From assembly GCA_050011095.1 (NCBI GenBank), contig JBEKJU010000197.1, positions 1 to 6,801 of the forward strand: a stretch of 6,801 nt of DNA, written 5' to 3'. Both the position numbers and the translations under genes were made by a program. The first letter of the stretch is position 1. Every line of letters starts with the position of its first letter. Source of the stretch: JBEKJU01 sp050011095 (lineage in GTDB: Bacteria; Desulfobacterota; Syntrophorhabdia; Syntrophorhabdales; WCHB1-27). The notes under the pieces were generated by a model. The model worked only from the letters and a program-made list of their open reading frames with translations. It made no database searches and had not been told where the DNA came from. This document shows, in pieces, positions 6,166 to 6,801 of the stretch.

Positions 6166-6171
6166 CCTCCT
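6166..6171 (-). promoter_or_regulatory. Shine-Dalgarno site deciding the GTG start of rplE
   Basis: The minus strand reads TAGGAGGAGTGGTG: the rplX stop (6172-6170) is fused to AGGAGG, followed by two GTG codons. The spacing favours the second GTG (6161-6159) as start. In E. coli the region around the rplE start is the S8 repressor target; I could not identify a convincing S8-binding fold here by eye. Confidence 0.75.
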
Positions 6172-6493
6172 ACTTGTCCAGGACCTCGTCACATTTCCTG
6201 CAATATCTCGATTTCTTGCCGTCTTCAAGTATTCTCGTCCCTACCCTCACGGCCTTTCCGCACTTATCACAGTAGATCATAACGTTCGATACGTGGATGG
6301 CGCTCTCCCGCTCCATGATGCCGCCCTTCGTCTTCTGACTCGGCCGCACGTGGCGCTTGATGATGTTCACCTTTTCGACGATGATCCGGTCGTTCTTGCG
6401 GTTGATGCGGAGCACCTTTCCGGTCTTCCCCTTGTCTTTCCCCGTCATGACCATGACTGTGTCATTCTTCCTGACGTGATATGCCTTTTCCAT
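6170..6493 (-). CDS. rplX: 50S ribosomal protein L24 with C-terminal zinc ribbon
   Basis: L24 starts 50S assembly by binding the 5' domain of 23S rRNA and later lies near the peptide exit tunnel. The product has 107 residues. The KOW motif is at the N-terminus (VRKNDTVMVMTGKDKGKTGK, about 7-26), followed by NIIKRHVRPSQKTKGGI. The C-terminus has four cysteines as CxxC...CxxC: C75 and C78 (in YCDKCGK), C98 and C101 (in YCRKCDE). This is a likely zinc ribbon that enteric L24 has lost but many other bacteria keep. The ATG is at 6493-6491. The rplN stop is built into the ribosome-binding site (TGAGGT), leaving a 6-nt gap. Confidence 0.98.
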   Translation of the reverse strand: MEKAYHVRKNDTVMVMTGKDKGKTGKVLRINRKNDRIIVEKVNIIKRHVRPSQKTKGGIMERESAIHVSNVMIYCDKCGKAVRVGTRILEDGKKSRYCRKCDEVLDK

Positions 6494-6499
6494 GATACC

Positions 6500-6801
6500 T
6501 CACACTACCTCAGGCGCAAGGGAGACGATCTTCATGAAACGTTTCGCCCGAAGCTCTCTCGCCACGGGTCCGAAGATCCTGGTCCCCACCGGCTCGTTAT
6601 ACTGGTTTATGATGACGGCCGAATTATCGTCGAAGCGAACGTAGGACCCGTCGATCCTCCTGATCTCCTTTTTGGTGCGGACGATGACCGCCTTGACGAC
6701 CTCCCCCTTCTTTACCTTGCTGTTGGGGAGCACCTCCTTGACGGAGCAGACGATAATGTCACCCACCGTGCCGTACCTCTTTCTGGAGCCGCCCAGGATC
6801 C
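6500..6801 (-). CDS. rplN: 50S ribosomal protein L14, 5' end outside window
   Basis: L14 lies at the subunit interface of the 50S, forms bridges to 16S rRNA and is the docking site of silencing factor RsfS. The gene enters from the right edge; 99 residues are visible, starting ILGGSRKRYGTVGDI. By comparison with the roughly 122-residue family about 23 N-terminal residues are missing, so the internal ATG at 6766 (MGDIIVCS) is not the true start. Family hallmarks are VRTKKEIRRIDGSYVRFDDN, NEPVGTRIFGPVARELRAKR and the C-terminal FMKIVSLAPEVV. Upstream one would expect rpsQ, rpmC and rplP. It is translated just before rplX with a TGAGGT junction. Confidence 0.97.
   Translation of the reverse strand, partial: ILGGSRKRYGTVGDIIVCSVKEVLPNSKVKKGEVVKAVIVRTKKEIRRIDGSYVRFDDNSAVIINQYNEPVGTRIFGPVARELRAKRFMKIVSLAPEVV

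Noticed and set aside
6138..6180. A possible S8 autoregulatory binding site at the rplE start, as in E. coli
   Set aside because: I looked for a hairpin with the S8-type internal loop and could not see a convincing one. A covariance-model search or RNA folding would be needed before annotating it.
5349..6275. A 308-codon open frame on the plus strand opposite rpsH, rpsN, rplE and rplX
   Set aside because: It is antisense to four conserved ribosomal genes, crosses several gene borders and has no family resemblance. It is a shadow.

Overview
This window is a continuous stretch of a bacterial ribosomal-protein super-operon (the spc operon running into the start of the alpha operon). Every gene is encoded on the minus strand, so transcription runs from high to low coordinates. 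In that direction the order is rplN (5' end cut by the window), rplX, rplE, rpsN, rpsH, rplF, rplR, rpsE, rpmD, rplO, secY, map, infA, rpmJ, rpsM and rpsK (3' end cut by the window). No plus-strand gene, RNA gene, mobile element, CRISPR array, promoter or terminator could be supported.

Layout: 6801-3383 holds nine ribosomal proteins in the usual spc order (L14, L24, L5, S14, S8, L6, L18, S5, L30). 3382-1632 holds L15 and the SecY translocon subunit, joined by a TAATG overlap. 1592-614 holds methionine aminopeptidase and initiation factor IF-1, overlapping by 8 nt. 603-1 holds L36, S13 and the first 33 codons of S11. Non-coding DNA totals only about 134 nt, in gaps of 13 nt or less except for one 39-nt spacer between secY and map. 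That spacer lies where many bacteria carry adk (adenylate kinase), which is absent here.

The organism is a bacterium with moderately GC-rich DNA (mid-50s percent by eye). Its S14 is the short zinc-binding form (C24, C27, C40, C43), L36 is the zinc-binding form, and L24 has a C-terminal CxxC...CxxC zinc ribbon. These features, with secY-map-infA-rpmJ-rpsM-rpsK as gene order, would fit a deltaproteobacterial (Desulfobacterota) or Nitrospirota-like lineage, but this is a tentative inference; Firmicutes-like lineages share several of these traits.

The genes work together to build both ribosomal subunits, start translation (IF-1), trim the N-terminal methionine of new proteins (Map) and export or insert proteins across the inner membrane (SecY). 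The most distinctive non-coding pattern is that at ten junctions the stop codon of one gene is fused to, or directly abuts, the Shine-Dalgarno sequence of the next (TAGGAGG, TAAGGAGG, TGAGGT and similar), which suggests tight translational coupling. I found no convincing novel system. The secY-map spacer is the only stretch that looks historically rearranged.
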